Shown: piece by piece, positions 7,917 through 17,309 of the stretch
Layout of the letters: each line of letters begins with the position of its first letter
Position numbering within the stretch: the first letter of the stretch is position 1
NCBI GenBank assembly: GCA_046261635.1
Contig: JBHEOL010000041.1
Coordinates: 1 to 29,180 of the forward strand
Direction: 5' to 3'
DNA: 29,180 nt
From: JBHEPS01 sp046261635
GTDB lineage: Bacteria; Acidobacteriota; Thermoanaerobaculia; Gp7-AA8
Notes under the pieces: model-generated
Databases searched by the model: none
What the model was told of the DNA's origin: nothing
The model's input: the letters and a program-made list of their open reading frames with translations, nothing else
Position numbers and translations under genes: made by a program

Positions 7917-10900
7917 ATGGCCCGCGAGAGGAAGAGGAAGTCGACCCTCGATGACGATCCGCTCTGGTACAAGGACGCGATCATCTATCAGCTCCACATT
8001 CGCGCGTTTCACGACAGCAACGCCGACGGTATCGGCGACTTCGTCGGCCTGACCGAAAAACTCGACTATCTCGAAGACCTCGGCATCACCGCGATCTGGA
8101 TGCTTCCCTTCTACCCATCTCCTCTGCGCGACGACGGCTACGACATCGCCGATTACTCGAGCATCAACCCGAGCTACGGCGACATGACCGATTTCCGCAA
8201 GTTCCTCAAGGAGGCGCACCGACGCGGAATCCGCGTGATCACCGAGCTCGTGATCAACCACACGTCCGACCAGCACCCATGGTTCCAGAAGTCACGGCGA
8301 GCCAAACCGGGCGCGGCGATGCGTGATTATTACGTCTGGAGCGACACGGCCGAGAAGTACAAGGACGCCCGGATCATCTTCAAGGATTTCGAGAGCTCGA
8401 ACTGGACCTGGGATCCGGTGGCGAAAGCATATTTCTGGCACCGCTTCTATCACCACCAGCCCGATCTGAATTTCGAGAATCCGGCGGTGCACAAAGCGCT
8501 GTCCAAGATCCTCGATTACTGGTTCGAGATGGGTGTCGACGGGCTGCGCCTCGACGCGATCCCTTACCTCTACGAGAGAGAAGGCACCACGTCGGAGAAT
8601 CTGCCCGAGACCCACGAGTACCTCAAAAGCCTCCGCAGGCACGTGGACGCGAACTTCAGCAACCGGATGCTGCTGGCCGAGGCAAACCAATGGCCCGAGG
8701 ACTCGCGTCCGTATTTCGGAGACGGTGACGAGTGCCACATGGCCTTCCATTTCCCTCTCATGCCGCGGCTTTTCATGTCAGTGGCGATGGAAGACCGGTT
8801 TCCGATCATCGAGATCATGCAGCAGACCCCCGACATTCCAGCGGAGTCGCAGTGGGCCGTGTTCCTTCGCAACCACGACGAGCTGACCTTGGAGATGGTG
8901 ACCGACGAGGACCGGGACTACATGTGGAGAACGTACGCTCAGGACGCTCAGGCGCGGATCAACATGGGGATCCGTCGCCGGCTGTCGCCGCTCCTCGGCA
9001 ACCACCGGCGCCGGATCGAGCTGCTCAACGGGCTGCTCTTCGCGTTTCCGGGCACGCCGATCATTTATTACGGCGACGAGATCGGGATGGGGGACAACAT
9101 CTACCTCGGCGATCGCAACGGCGTCCGCACGCCAATGCAGTGGAGCTCGGATCGCAACGCAGGATTCTCACGCGCGAACCCCCAGAAGCTATTCCTTCCG
9201 GTGATCATCGACCCCGAGTATCACTACGAGGCCATCAACGTCGAGGCGCAGCAGAACAACCCGCACTCACTTCTCTGGTGGACGAAGCGGCTGATCGCCC
9301 TGCGGAAGCGCTACAAGGCCTTCGGCCGGGGCTCTCTCGAGTTCCTCCATCCCGACAACCGCCGCGTGCTCGCTTTTCTCCGGACCTTCGAGGATCAGAC
9401 GATCCTCGTCGTCGCGAATCTCTCACGCTTCGTCCAGTCTCTCGAGCTCGACCTGGTCCAGTTCAACGGGATGATCCCGGTCGAGATGTTCGGCTATACC
9501 CCCTTTCCGGCGATCACCGATAAGCCGTACTTCCTTTCGATGTCACCGCATGCGTTCTACTGGTTTCAGCTCGAGCAACCGGCCGATACCGGACAGACGG
9601 CGATCACGACCTCGCACGATCTGCCCGAAATCTCCGGCGCGAGCCTCGCCGACCTGCTGGAGCCGAAGCCGAAGACCGCGCTGGAGCGCATCCTCGCCCA
9701 GTGGCTGCCGGCGAGGAGATGGTTCGCCGGCAAGTCGCGGACGATCAAGTCGGTGACCCTGTTCGATCTGGTCCCGGTCGCGGAGACCTCGGCGATCGGC
9801 CTGATCGCCGTCTCTTATCGCGAAGGCGACGCCGAGCAGTACGTGCTGCCGCTCGGGATCGCCATCGGCGGCGATTACGATCTGTCACGGGAAGAGAACC
9901 GGCTGGCCGCCATCGCGCGGATGAGGAGCGAGTCGGGACCGGAGAGCGTTCTTTTCGACGCCATCTACGATCGCCCCTTCGCGCGCACGCTCCTCGACGT
10001 CATCGGCCGCCGAAAGCAGCTGACCAGCGAGGAGGGTGGTGTCGTTCGCGGCATCGCAACGCGCGCCTGGCGCGGGCTCCGCGGCGAAGGAGTGCTCGAG
10101 CCGCACGTCTCGCGCGCCGAGCAGAGCAACTCCTCGATCCTCTTCGGAGAGAGGCTGTTCCTCAAGCTTTACCGAAAAGTCGAGGCCGGCATCAACACCG
10201 ACTTCGAGGTGACGCGCTTCCTGACCGAGAAGACGAAGTTCCGCAACGTTCCCACGCTCGCGGGCGCGATGGAGTACACCCGTGGAAAGGACGTCACCAC
10301 GATTGCCCTGCTTCAGGGGTTCGTGCCGAGCGGTGGCGATGCCTGGAACTTCACTCTCGGCACGCTCGACCGCTATTTCCAGCGACTGCTCAGCGAGCAC
10401 GAGCTTCTCGACAGAGTCCATGAAGAGCCGCCGGGCGGCAACCTGATCGAGCTCGCGGCCACCGATCCGACCGAGCTTGCGACCGAGCTCCTCGACGGCT
10501 TCCTTTCCTCGGCCGCCCTTCTCGGCGAGCGGACCGCCCAGATGCACCTCGCGCTCGCGTCGCGCCCGGACGACCCCGTCTTCGCGCCCGAGCCCGTGAC
10601 CCCGCACTACCAGCGGTCGATCTACCAGCACATGCGGACGCAAGCCACGCGCACGTTCCTGATGCTGCGCAAGCGCCAGCGCGAGCTTCCCGAGTCACTC
10701 CGCGCGGAAACCGCGCTCCTTCTGGAGAACGAGGGCGCGGTCCTCGACCGGTTCAAGGACATCATCGAAATGAAGATCTCCGTGCTCCGCATCCGGACCC
10801 ATGGTGATTTCCATCTCGGCCAGGTCCTTCACACCGGAAAGGACTTCATCATCATCGACTTCGAAGGTGAGCCCGGGCGCCCGCTCAGCGAGCGCCGGAT

Positions 10901-11255
10901 CAAGCGGAGCGGTCTCCGCGACGTCGCCGGGATGATCCGATCGTTCCACTACGCGCCATTCGCCGTTCTCCTCGGCCAGGCCTCGGGCCTCGTCCGCGAC
11001 GTCGACGCATCGACGCTCGAAAGGGCGGCGCGATTCTTCGATCGCTGGGCGAGCGCGACGTTCCTCCGGCGCTATCTCGAAGTTGCCGGCACCGCCCGGA
11101 TCGTTCCCGCATCCAACGAGGAGCTCGACACGCTGCTTCGCGCCTACCTGATCGAGAAGGCGCTGTACGAGGTCGCGTACGAAGCGAACAACAGGCCTGA
11201 GTGGATCGGCATCCCCCTCCGCGGAATCCTCCAGTATCTCAACGGAGGGAGTTGA
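7917..11255 (+). CDS. treS: trehalose synthase / maltokinase fusion protein
   Basis: This 1112-residue protein joins two enzymes that act in sequence. Residues about 1-555 form TreS (GH13), which interconverts trehalose and maltose: WYKDAIIYQLHIRAF opens the barrel, with nucleophile Asp213 (LRLDAIP), acid/base Glu255 (LLAEANQWP) and Asp321 (RNHDELTLE). Residues about 580-1112 form a maltokinase (Mak/Pep2-type, aminoglycoside-phosphotransferase fold) with HGDFHLGQ (Asp964) and the metal-binding IIDFEGEP (Asp981). The kinase phosphorylates maltose to maltose-1-phosphate, the donor for GlgE encoded just upstream. The ATG at 7917 has AAAGGA six bases before it; a GTG at 7890 is in frame but has no ribosome-binding site. 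The stop overlaps the malQ start as TGATG. Confidence 0.96.
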   Translation: MARERKRKSTLDDDPLWYKDAIIYQLHIRAFHDSNADGIGDFVGLTEKLDYLEDLGITAIWMLPFYPSPLRDDGYDIADYSSINPSYGDMTDFRKFLKEAHRRGIRVITELVINHTSDQHPWFQKSRRAKPGAAMRDYYVWSDTAEKYKDARIIFKDFESSNWTWDPVAKAYFWHRFYHHQPDLNFENPAVHKALSKILDYWFEMGVDGLRLDAIPYLYEREGTTSENLPETHEYLKSLRRHVDANFSNRMLLAEANQWPEDSRPYFGDGDECHMAFHFPLMPRLFMSVAMEDRFPIIEIMQQTPDIPAESQWAVFLRNHDELTLEMVTDEDRDYMWRTYAQDAQARINMGIRRRLSPLLGNHRRRIELLNGLLFAFPGTPIIYYGDEIGMGDNIYLGDRNGVRTPMQWSSDRNAGFSRANPQKLFLPVIIDPEYHYEAINVEAQQNNPHSLLWWTKRLIALRKRYKAFGRGSLEFLHPDNRRVLAFLRTFEDQTILVVANLSRFVQSLELDLVQFNGMIPVEMFGYTPFPAITDKPYFLSMSPHAFYWFQLEQPADTGQTAITTSHDLPEISGASLADLLEPKPKTALERILAQWLPARRWFAGKSRTIKSVTLFDLVPVAETSAIGLIAVSYREGDAEQYVLPLGIAIGGDYDLSREENRLAAIARMRSESGPESVLFDAIYDRPFARTLLDVIGRRKQLTSEEGGVVRGIATRAWRGLRGEGVLEPHVSRAEQSNSSILFGERLFLKLYRKVEAGINTDFEVTRFLTEKTKFRNVPTLAGAMEYTRGKDVTTIALLQGFVPSGGDAWNFTLGTLDRYFQRLLSEHELLDRVHEEPPGGNLIELAATDPTELATELLDGFLSSAALLGERTAQMHLALASRPDDPVFAPEPVTPHYQRSIYQHMRTQATRTFLMLRKRQRELPESLRAETALLLENEGAVLDRFKDIIEMKISVLRIRTHGDFHLGQVLHTGKDFIIIDFEGEPGRPLSERRIKRSGLRDVAGMIRSFHYAPFAVLLGQASGLVRDVDASTLERAARFFDRWASATFLRRYLEVAGTARIVPASNEELDTLLRAYLIEKALYEVAYEANNRPEWIGIPLRGILQYLNGGS

Positions 11256-13348
11256 TGGAGGAAGTCGCTCGCGAAGTCCGGGAACTGGCGCTCCTCTACT
11301 CGATTCAGCCCGCTTACCGGGATATGAACGGGAAGAAGACCCGCGCCTCGGAACCGGCTCTGCTCGCAACGCTGAAAGCGCTCGGCGCCCCGATCGAGAA
11401 TCGGCAGGACGTCGCCGAGGCGCTGCGACGGCGACGGCTCGAGCTGTGCCGACGCGTGGTCGAACCGGTCACCACGCATTGGGGCACCGGCCCGCTGCGG
11501 CTCCGGCTCACCGTGCCTGCCGACGCCGCGGACGCACCGATTCACCTCCACCTGCGGCTCGAGGACGGAACCGAGCACTCCCTCTCGCCTGATGCGATTC
11601 GCGACATCTCCACGTATCGGGTCGAGCAGACCGAGTATCGCCGCCGCATCGCCGACATCCCTCTCGGGATCCTCCCATCCGGTTATCACGAGCTGACACT
11701 CTCCTGGAACGGACAGACACATCGCACGTTGTTGCTCGCAGCACCGGAGAGAGCCTGGGAGCAGCCGGGACGGAAGATGTGGGGCGTGTTCGCCCCCGTT
11801 TACGGGCTCCGCTCCGAAAGAGACTGGGGAGTGGGAGACCTGACCGATCTCTCCAGACTGATCCGGAATGTCGGCGACTTCGGTGGGGCCGGCATCGCCA
11901 CTCTTCCGCTTCAGGCAGTGTTTCTCTCCGAGCCGTTCGAGCCGAGCCCCTACTCGCCGGTGAGCAGACTTTTCTTCAACGAGCTCTACCTCGACCCCGA
12001 GCGAATCCCGGAATTCGACACCTCCGAAGAGGCGCGCTCCCTCGTCGCCTCCCATGAGTTCCAGCAGCAGAGTGCCGAGCTCCGGCAGTCCGAGCTGGTT
12101 GACTATCGGAAGGTCGCGTCTCTGAAGCGTCGCGTCGTCGAAATGCTGGCCGAGTCGTTCTTCGAGCGAGGATCCCCCGAGAGGAGGAGCGAATTCGAGG
12201 CTTTCCTCGGAGAGAATCCCCGCGTCGAGTCCTACGCGCGGTTCCGTGCGGTCGTCGAATCCGGCAAGTGGCCCGAGCGTCCTCCGGAGGGATCGCTTCT
12301 CCAACTCGATGCCAGCGACGAGCCCGCGCGGCGCTATCACCTTTACGCACAGTGGCAGATTCACCGGCAATTGGAGTCGGTCGCCGGCCTCGCCCGCTCC
12401 AACGGATTCGGGCTCTATCTCGACTTTCCTCTCGGCGTGCATGGAGGAGGGTTCGACGCCTGGGATCAGCGCGAGCTATTCGCCATGGACGCCTCGGCGG
12501 GCGCGCCTCCCGACTCTCTTTTCACGGGAGGACAGAACTGGGGCTTTCCACCGCTCCACCCCGAGCGGTTGCGCGAGACCGGATACCGCTACCTGATCGA
12601 ATCCCTCCGAGCCTCGATGCGGTTCGCCGGAGTCCTGCGGTTCGATCATGTGATGGCACTCCACCGGCTCTACTGGATTCCACCCGGCATCCCGGCGACC
12701 GAGGGGGTCTACGTCCGCTACAACATCGAGGAGCATCTGGCGATCCTGGCCATCGAGTCGCATCGATTCCGGACCATCATCGTCGGCGAAGATCTCGGCA
12801 CCGTCCCGGCGATCATTCAGCACCGCATGAAGAGACACGGGCTCCACAGGATGTACGTCCTGCAATACGAAATCTGGCCCGGAAATCAGGTTCGCGAAGC
12901 GCCGGCCGCTTCGGTCGCGAGCCTCAATACTCACGACATGCCCCCCTTCGCCGGTTATTGGAAGGGAATCGATCTCGAAGAACGCCACCGTCTGGGCCAG
13001 ATGCCGGAACTGGAACGGGAACGGCAGCAAAGGGAGAGGACAACGGACGCTTTCGCCAGCTTCGTCGGGAAGCGGAGTGAACAGGAGACCAACCAGGGGG
13101 ATCCTGCCTCGGTTTACGACGCGGCGATGGAGTACCTGGCGCGAGGCCCCGCCGAGCTCGTTCTGGCGAATGCCGAGGACCTGTGGCTTGCGGTCGACGC
13201 GCAGAACCTGCCGGGGACGCATCTGGAGCATCCCAACTGGCGGCGGAAGCTCGCAAGAAGGGTCGACGAGCTGACCGCCGACCCCGAGCTGGCCGCCAGA
13301 CTCCGCCAGTTCGAGATCTGGAGACGACAAGGGAGACGCGATGACTGA
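11255..13348 (+). CDS. malQ: 4-alpha-glucanotransferase (amylomaltase)
   Basis: MalQ (GH77) disproportionates maltooligosaccharides by transferring glucan segments and releasing glucose. The ATG at 11255 follows a GGAGGGAG ribosome-binding site and overlaps the stop of the treS fusion. The 697-residue product is the long E. coli-like form, with an extra N-terminal region of about 150 residues before WGVFAPVYGLRSERDWGVGD. The catalytic residues are nucleophile Asp464 (RFDHVMALHRLYW), Glu512 (IVGEDLGTVP) and Asp561 (NTHDMPPFAGYW). In this cluster it could turn short glucans left by TreYZ or by degradation back into longer chains. It overlaps glgB by 8 bp. Confidence 0.96.
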   Translation: MEEVAREVRELALLYSIQPAYRDMNGKKTRASEPALLATLKALGAPIENRQDVAEALRRRRLELCRRVVEPVTTHWGTGPLRLRLTVPADAADAPIHLHLRLEDGTEHSLSPDAIRDISTYRVEQTEYRRRIADIPLGILPSGYHELTLSWNGQTHRTLLLAAPERAWEQPGRKMWGVFAPVYGLRSERDWGVGDLTDLSRLIRNVGDFGGAGIATLPLQAVFLSEPFEPSPYSPVSRLFFNELYLDPERIPEFDTSEEARSLVASHEFQQQSAELRQSELVDYRKVASLKRRVVEMLAESFFERGSPERRSEFEAFLGENPRVESYARFRAVVESGKWPERPPEGSLLQLDASDEPARRYHLYAQWQIHRQLESVAGLARSNGFGLYLDFPLGVHGGGFDAWDQRELFAMDASAGAPPDSLFTGGQNWGFPPLHPERLRETGYRYLIESLRASMRFAGVLRFDHVMALHRLYWIPPGIPATEGVYVRYNIEEHLAILAIESHRFRTIIVGEDLGTVPAIIQHRMKRHGLHRMYVLQYEIWPGNQVREAPAASVASLNTHDMPPFAGYWKGIDLEERHRLGQMPELERERQQRERTTDAFASFVGKRSEQETNQGDPASVYDAAMEYLARGPAELVLANAEDLWLAVDAQNLPGTHLEHPNWRRKLARRVDELTADPELAARLRQFEIWRRQGRRDD

Positions 13349-15467
13349 TCAGAAAAACGATCCGAAGAAAACGGAAAAACCGGCGAGGAAGAAGAGCTCC
13401 GACGAGGTTTTCGCGAAGCCGAAGAAGGCGACCCGAGCGAAGGGAGAAGAAACGGCCGGGACGACGGGAGCGGGCAAGCCGCCCGCGCGGGCCGGAAAAC
13501 GCGGCGACGCCACGCCCGAGCCGAAGAAAGCGGTGGCCTCACCCTCGCCGGCCCCGACTTCGAAACCGGCAGAATGGTCGCTCCTGGGAGAGCAGGACGT
13601 CTATCTGTTCAACGAGGGGACGAACCACCGCCTTCACGAGAAGCTCGGCGCACGGCTGATGACCGTCGACGGGAAGCCGGGGACGTACTTCGCCGTCTGG
13701 GCTCCGAATGCCGAGGAAGTCTCGGTGGTGGGAGAGTTCAACGGCTGGAATCGCGAACAGAACCGGCTGCGGCCGCATGGCAACTCCGGAATCTGGGAAG
13801 GATTCATCCCGGGAGTCGCAAAGGGAACGATTTACAAGTACTTCATCAAATCGCGATTCAACCACTATTCAGTCGAGAAGGCGGACCCGTTCGGAATCCA
13901 CCACGAGAATCCTCCGAAGACGGCCTCGATCGTCTGGGATCTCGACTACGACTGGAACGACTCGGAGTGGATGGCGACGCGCGGTGGGCGGCAATCGCTG
14001 AATGCGCCGACGTCGATCTACGAGCTCCATCTCGGCTCATGGAGGCGCATTGCCGAAGACGGCAATCGTCCGATGAGCTATCGCGAGCTCGCCGAGCCTC
14101 TGGCCGAGTACATGAACTGGATGGGCTTCACCCACGTGGAGTTCCTTCCGCTCATGGAGCATCCGTTCTATGGATCGTGGGGATACCAGACGACCGGCTT
14201 CTTCGCTCCCACCAGCCGCTACGGCACGCCTCAGGATCTGATGTACCTGGTCGACTACCTGCACCAGCAGGGAATCGGCGTCATTCTCGACTGGGTGCCT
14301 TCCCACTTTCCGGGCGACCAGCACGGGCTCGCCTATTTCGACGGAAGCTACCTGTTCGAGCACGAGGATCCCAGACAGGGGTTCCATCCGGACTGGAGCA
14401 GCTACATCTTCAACTACGGCCGGAACGAGGTACGCTCGTTCCTCCTGTCGAGCGCTCTCTACTGGCTCGAGACCTACCACATCGACGGGCTCCGCGTCGA
14501 CGCGGTCGCGTCGATGCTCTACCTCGATTACTCGCGGAAAGAGGGGGAGTGGATCCCGAATCAATACGGAGGGCGTGAGAACCTCGAGGCGATCCAGTTC
14601 CTCCGCCAGCTCAACAGCGATGTGTACGGGGCGCTCCCCGACATTCAGACTTTCGCGGAAGAGTCGACCGCATGGCCCATGGTCTCCCGCCCGACCTACG
14701 TCGGCGGGCTCGGCTTCGGGATGAAGTGGGACATGGGATGGATGCACGACACCCTCCAGTACATCAACCGGGAGCCCGTCTACCGCAAGTTCCACCACGG
14801 AGAGCTGACCTTCCGGATGATCTATGCCTTCAACGAGCACTTCGTCCTTCCACTCTCACACGACGAAGTCGTTCACGGGAAAGGCTCCCTGCTCGGGAAG
14901 ATGCCTTCCGACAACTGGCAGAAATTCGCGAACCTACGTGCCCTCTACTCCTACATGTGGTCGCTGCCGGGCAAAAAGCTGCTCTTCATGGGAGGAGAAT
15001 TCGGCCAGTGGGACGAGTGGAACCACGACGACTCGCTGCAGTGGCACTTGACCGGGAACGAGGAGCACGCAGGCATTCAGAAGGTCCTGAAGAACCTGAA
15101 CCGCGTCTATCGCGACTACCCCGCGATGCACCAGCTCGACTCCCATCCCGACGGATTCGAGTGGATCGACGGCAGCGATGCCGAGCAGAGCGTGGTCAGC
15201 TACATGCGGAAGGGCCTGGACGACGCCCCGCCGGTCGTCATCGTCATCAACTTCACACCGATCCCCCGGATGAACTACCGCGTGGGCGTCCCGCGGAGCG
15301 GTCGATGGGCCGAGATCTTCAATTCGGACTCCACGGAATTCGGCGGGAGCGGTCATGGCAACATGGGCGGGGTCGACTCGGCCCCGGCCGGAATGCACGG
15401 CCGACCCCATTCGATCACCGTCACCGTCCCTCCCCTCGGAGCCGTTTTCTTCAGTCCGGAGGATTGA
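13341..15467 (+). CDS. glgB: 1,4-alpha-glucan branching enzyme with a basic N-terminal tail
   Basis: GlgB (GH13) cuts an alpha-1,4 chain and reattaches it through an alpha-1,6 bond. Residues about 79-190 hold the family N-terminal region including a CBM48-type glucan-binding module (AVWAPNAEEVSVVGEFNGW). The barrel follows, with nucleophile Asp387 (LRVDAVASML), acid/base Glu440 (FAEESTAWP) and Asp508 (LSHDEVVHGKGSL), then a C-terminal beta domain. The first 77 residues are a low-complexity tail rich in Lys, Ala, Pro and Thr with no recognisable domain, an addition to the usual roughly 630-residue enzyme. The ATG lies inside the malQ end; no alternative start close to residue 78 stands out. 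It supplies branched acceptors for GlgE. Confidence 0.96.
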   Translation: MTDQKNDPKKTEKPARKKSSDEVFAKPKKATRAKGEETAGTTGAGKPPARAGKRGDATPEPKKAVASPSPAPTSKPAEWSLLGEQDVYLFNEGTNHRLHEKLGARLMTVDGKPGTYFAVWAPNAEEVSVVGEFNGWNREQNRLRPHGNSGIWEGFIPGVAKGTIYKYFIKSRFNHYSVEKADPFGIHHENPPKTASIVWDLDYDWNDSEWMATRGGRQSLNAPTSIYELHLGSWRRIAEDGNRPMSYRELAEPLAEYMNWMGFTHVEFLPLMEHPFYGSWGYQTTGFFAPTSRYGTPQDLMYLVDYLHQQGIGVILDWVPSHFPGDQHGLAYFDGSYLFEHEDPRQGFHPDWSSYIFNYGRNEVRSFLLSSALYWLETYHIDGLRVDAVASMLYLDYSRKEGEWIPNQYGGRENLEAIQFLRQLNSDVYGALPDIQTFAEESTAWPMVSRPTYVGGLGFGMKWDMGWMHDTLQYINREPVYRKFHHGELTFRMIYAFNEHFVLPLSHDEVVHGKGSLLGKMPSDNWQKFANLRALYSYMWSLPGKKLLFMGGEFGQWDEWNHDDSLQWHLTGNEEHAGIQKVLKNLNRVYRDYPAMHQLDSHPDGFEWIDGSDAEQSVVSYMRKGLDDAPPVVIVINFTPIPRMNYRVGVPRSGRWAEIFNSDSTEFGGSGHGNMGGVDSAPAGMHGRPHSITVTVPPLGAVFFSPED

Positions 15468-17303
15468 TTGAATCCCTATCGCGACCGGCCGCAGGGCGCA
15501 TTTCCTCGCCCGGACGGTCGGACTCTGTTCCGGCTCTGGGCGCCCCGCCCGGCGGAAATCCGCCTGATCATCGATGGAAACGACCCGGTCGAGATGCGAC
15601 CAACCCGCGACGGCTTCTTCGAGGTCGAGCTCGAGGCCCCTCCGGGCACGCGCTACCTCTACCTCGTCGACGACGACCGCATCCCCGATCCCGCCTCCCG
15701 CTTCCAGCCCGAGGACGTTCACGGCTGGTCGGAGGTCGTCTCCCACGACTTCTCCTGGTCCGACGGCGCATGGCGGGGGCTTCGCCTTCAGGATGTGGTG
15801 CTCTACGAGCTCCACGTCGGGACCTTCACTCCCGCGAGCACGTTCGACGCGATCATCCCGCGGCTCGGTGAGCTGCGCGCGCTCGGAATCAGGATGATCG
15901 AGCTGATGCCCGTGGCCGAGTTTCCCGGACACCGGAACTGGGGATACGACGGAGTGCTCCCCTACGCGGCCGAGAGCAGCTACGGCGGCCCGGAGGGTCT
16001 TCGCCGGCTCGTCGACGCTGCTCACCGGGAAGGGATGGGCGTCTGTCTCGATGTCGTCTACAACCACCTCGGGCCCGAGGGAAACTATCTCGAGCGCTTC
16101 GGGCCGTACTTCACCGATGCCTACCGGACTCCCTGGGGCTCGGCGATCAATTTCGACGGTCCTGAGAGCGATCCTGTTCGGGAGTTCTTCACCGCAAATG
16201 CGCTGATGTGGATCGAGCAGTACCACGTCGATGCGCTGCGTCTCGACGCCGTTCATGCGATTCATGACGAATCGGCTTACCCGTTCCTGACCGAGCTGGC
16301 CGATCGCGTGGCCGAAGCGGCCCGCGACACCGAGCGCCGCATCCAGCTCTTTCCCGAAAGTGATCTGAACGAGCCGCGTTTCGTGCGGCCTCGGGACGCC
16401 GGCGGGCACGGCCACGACGCCCACTGGAACGACGACTTCCATCACGCGCTCCATGCGCTTCTCACCGGAGAGCGGGATGGCTACTATGAAGATTACGGCT
16501 CCGTCGCCGATCTCGCGAGGATCATCGATGAGGGCTATGCGTTCGCAAGGCGATACTCGCCCCATCGGAGGAGGCGCCATGGCGAGTCCGGTGCGGATCT
16601 CGATGGCAGGCATCTGATCGTCGCGGCGCAGAATCACGACCAGGTCGGCAACCGCCTCATGGGCGAGAGGCTCACCGCGCTCGTCGCCTTCGAGTCGCTC
16701 AAGCTGGCCGCCGGCGCGGTCATCCTCTCGCCTTTCATCCCGCTCCTTTTCATGGGAGAGGAGTGGGGCGAGCCAGCGCCGTTTCTCTATTTCGTCAGCC
16801 ATGGAGACCCGGGGCTGATCGAAGCCGTGAGGGAAGGGCGTCGCGCGGAGTTCGCCTCGTTTCAGTGGACCGGAGAGCCGCCCGACCCACAGAGTGAGAA
16901 GACGTTCGATCGAAGCCGGCCGGACCCCTCCCTCGCCGCTTCGGGTCGGCACGCGGCGCTGCGCGAGCTTTACGGGACTCTCCTATCGCTCCGGCGTGAA
17001 TCTCCGGCGCTCGGAACCGGCCCCGCCGGAACGCGGCGCTCAGCCGTTTTCGAGGAGCAGCGAAGCCTGGTCACACACCGGCGAGAGGGCGGCGCCGAGG
17101 CACTGATCGCGATGAACTTCTCCTCGGAACCCGTGGAGGTCGTGGTCGACGTGGAAGCCGCCGACTGGCAGTTGAGGATCGACACGGCGGAAAGCCGCTG
17201 GCTCGGTCCGGGAACTCCCCCCGCGAGCCTCCGCGTCAGCGGCCCCGGCATCGCGGTATCCTTGCCTCCCTGCGCCTTCGCCGCGTGGACGAGGGGAGCC
17301 TGA
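15468..17303 (+). CDS. treZ: malto-oligosyltrehalose trehalohydrolase
   Basis: TreZ (GH13) releases free trehalose from the maltooligosyl-trehalose made by TreY. The start is TTG at 15468, directly after the glgB TGA, with GGAGG just upstream. The 611-residue length is normal. An N-terminal CBM48-like region (FRLWAPRPAEIRLII) precedes the barrel. The catalytic residues are nucleophile Asp260 (LRLDAVHAIHD), acid/base Glu297 (FPESDLNEPRF) and Asp391 (AQNHDQVGNR). LYELHVGTFTP and the GYDGVLPYA loop are typical of TreZ rather than GlgX. Its partner treY lies one gene downstream, with a GH57-like gene between them. Confidence 0.96.
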   Translation: MNPYRDRPQGAFPRPDGRTLFRLWAPRPAEIRLIIDGNDPVEMRPTRDGFFEVELEAPPGTRYLYLVDDDRIPDPASRFQPEDVHGWSEVVSHDFSWSDGAWRGLRLQDVVLYELHVGTFTPASTFDAIIPRLGELRALGIRMIELMPVAEFPGHRNWGYDGVLPYAAESSYGGPEGLRRLVDAAHREGMGVCLDVVYNHLGPEGNYLERFGPYFTDAYRTPWGSAINFDGPESDPVREFFTANALMWIEQYHVDALRLDAVHAIHDESAYPFLTELADRVAEAARDTERRIQLFPESDLNEPRFVRPRDAGGHGHDAHWNDDFHHALHALLTGERDGYYEDYGSVADLARIIDEGYAFARRYSPHRRRRHGESGADLDGRHLIVAAQNHDQVGNRLMGERLTALVAFESLKLAAGAVILSPFIPLLFMGEEWGEPAPFLYFVSHGDPGLIEAVREGRRAEFASFQWTGEPPDPQSEKTFDRSRPDPSLAASGRHAALRELYGTLLSLRRESPALGTGPAGTRRSAVFEEQRSLVTHRREGGAEALIAMNFSSEPVEVVVDVEAADWQLRIDTAESRWLGPGTPPASLRVSGPGIAVSLPPCAFAAWTRGA

Positions 17304-17309
17304 AGATTG

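Noticed and set aside
14934..16952. 672-residue open frame on the minus strand opposite glgB/treZ
   Set aside because: It lies antisense to two genes with intact catalytic motifs, has no recognisable domain, and its composition is what the complementary strand of GC-rich coding DNA yields.
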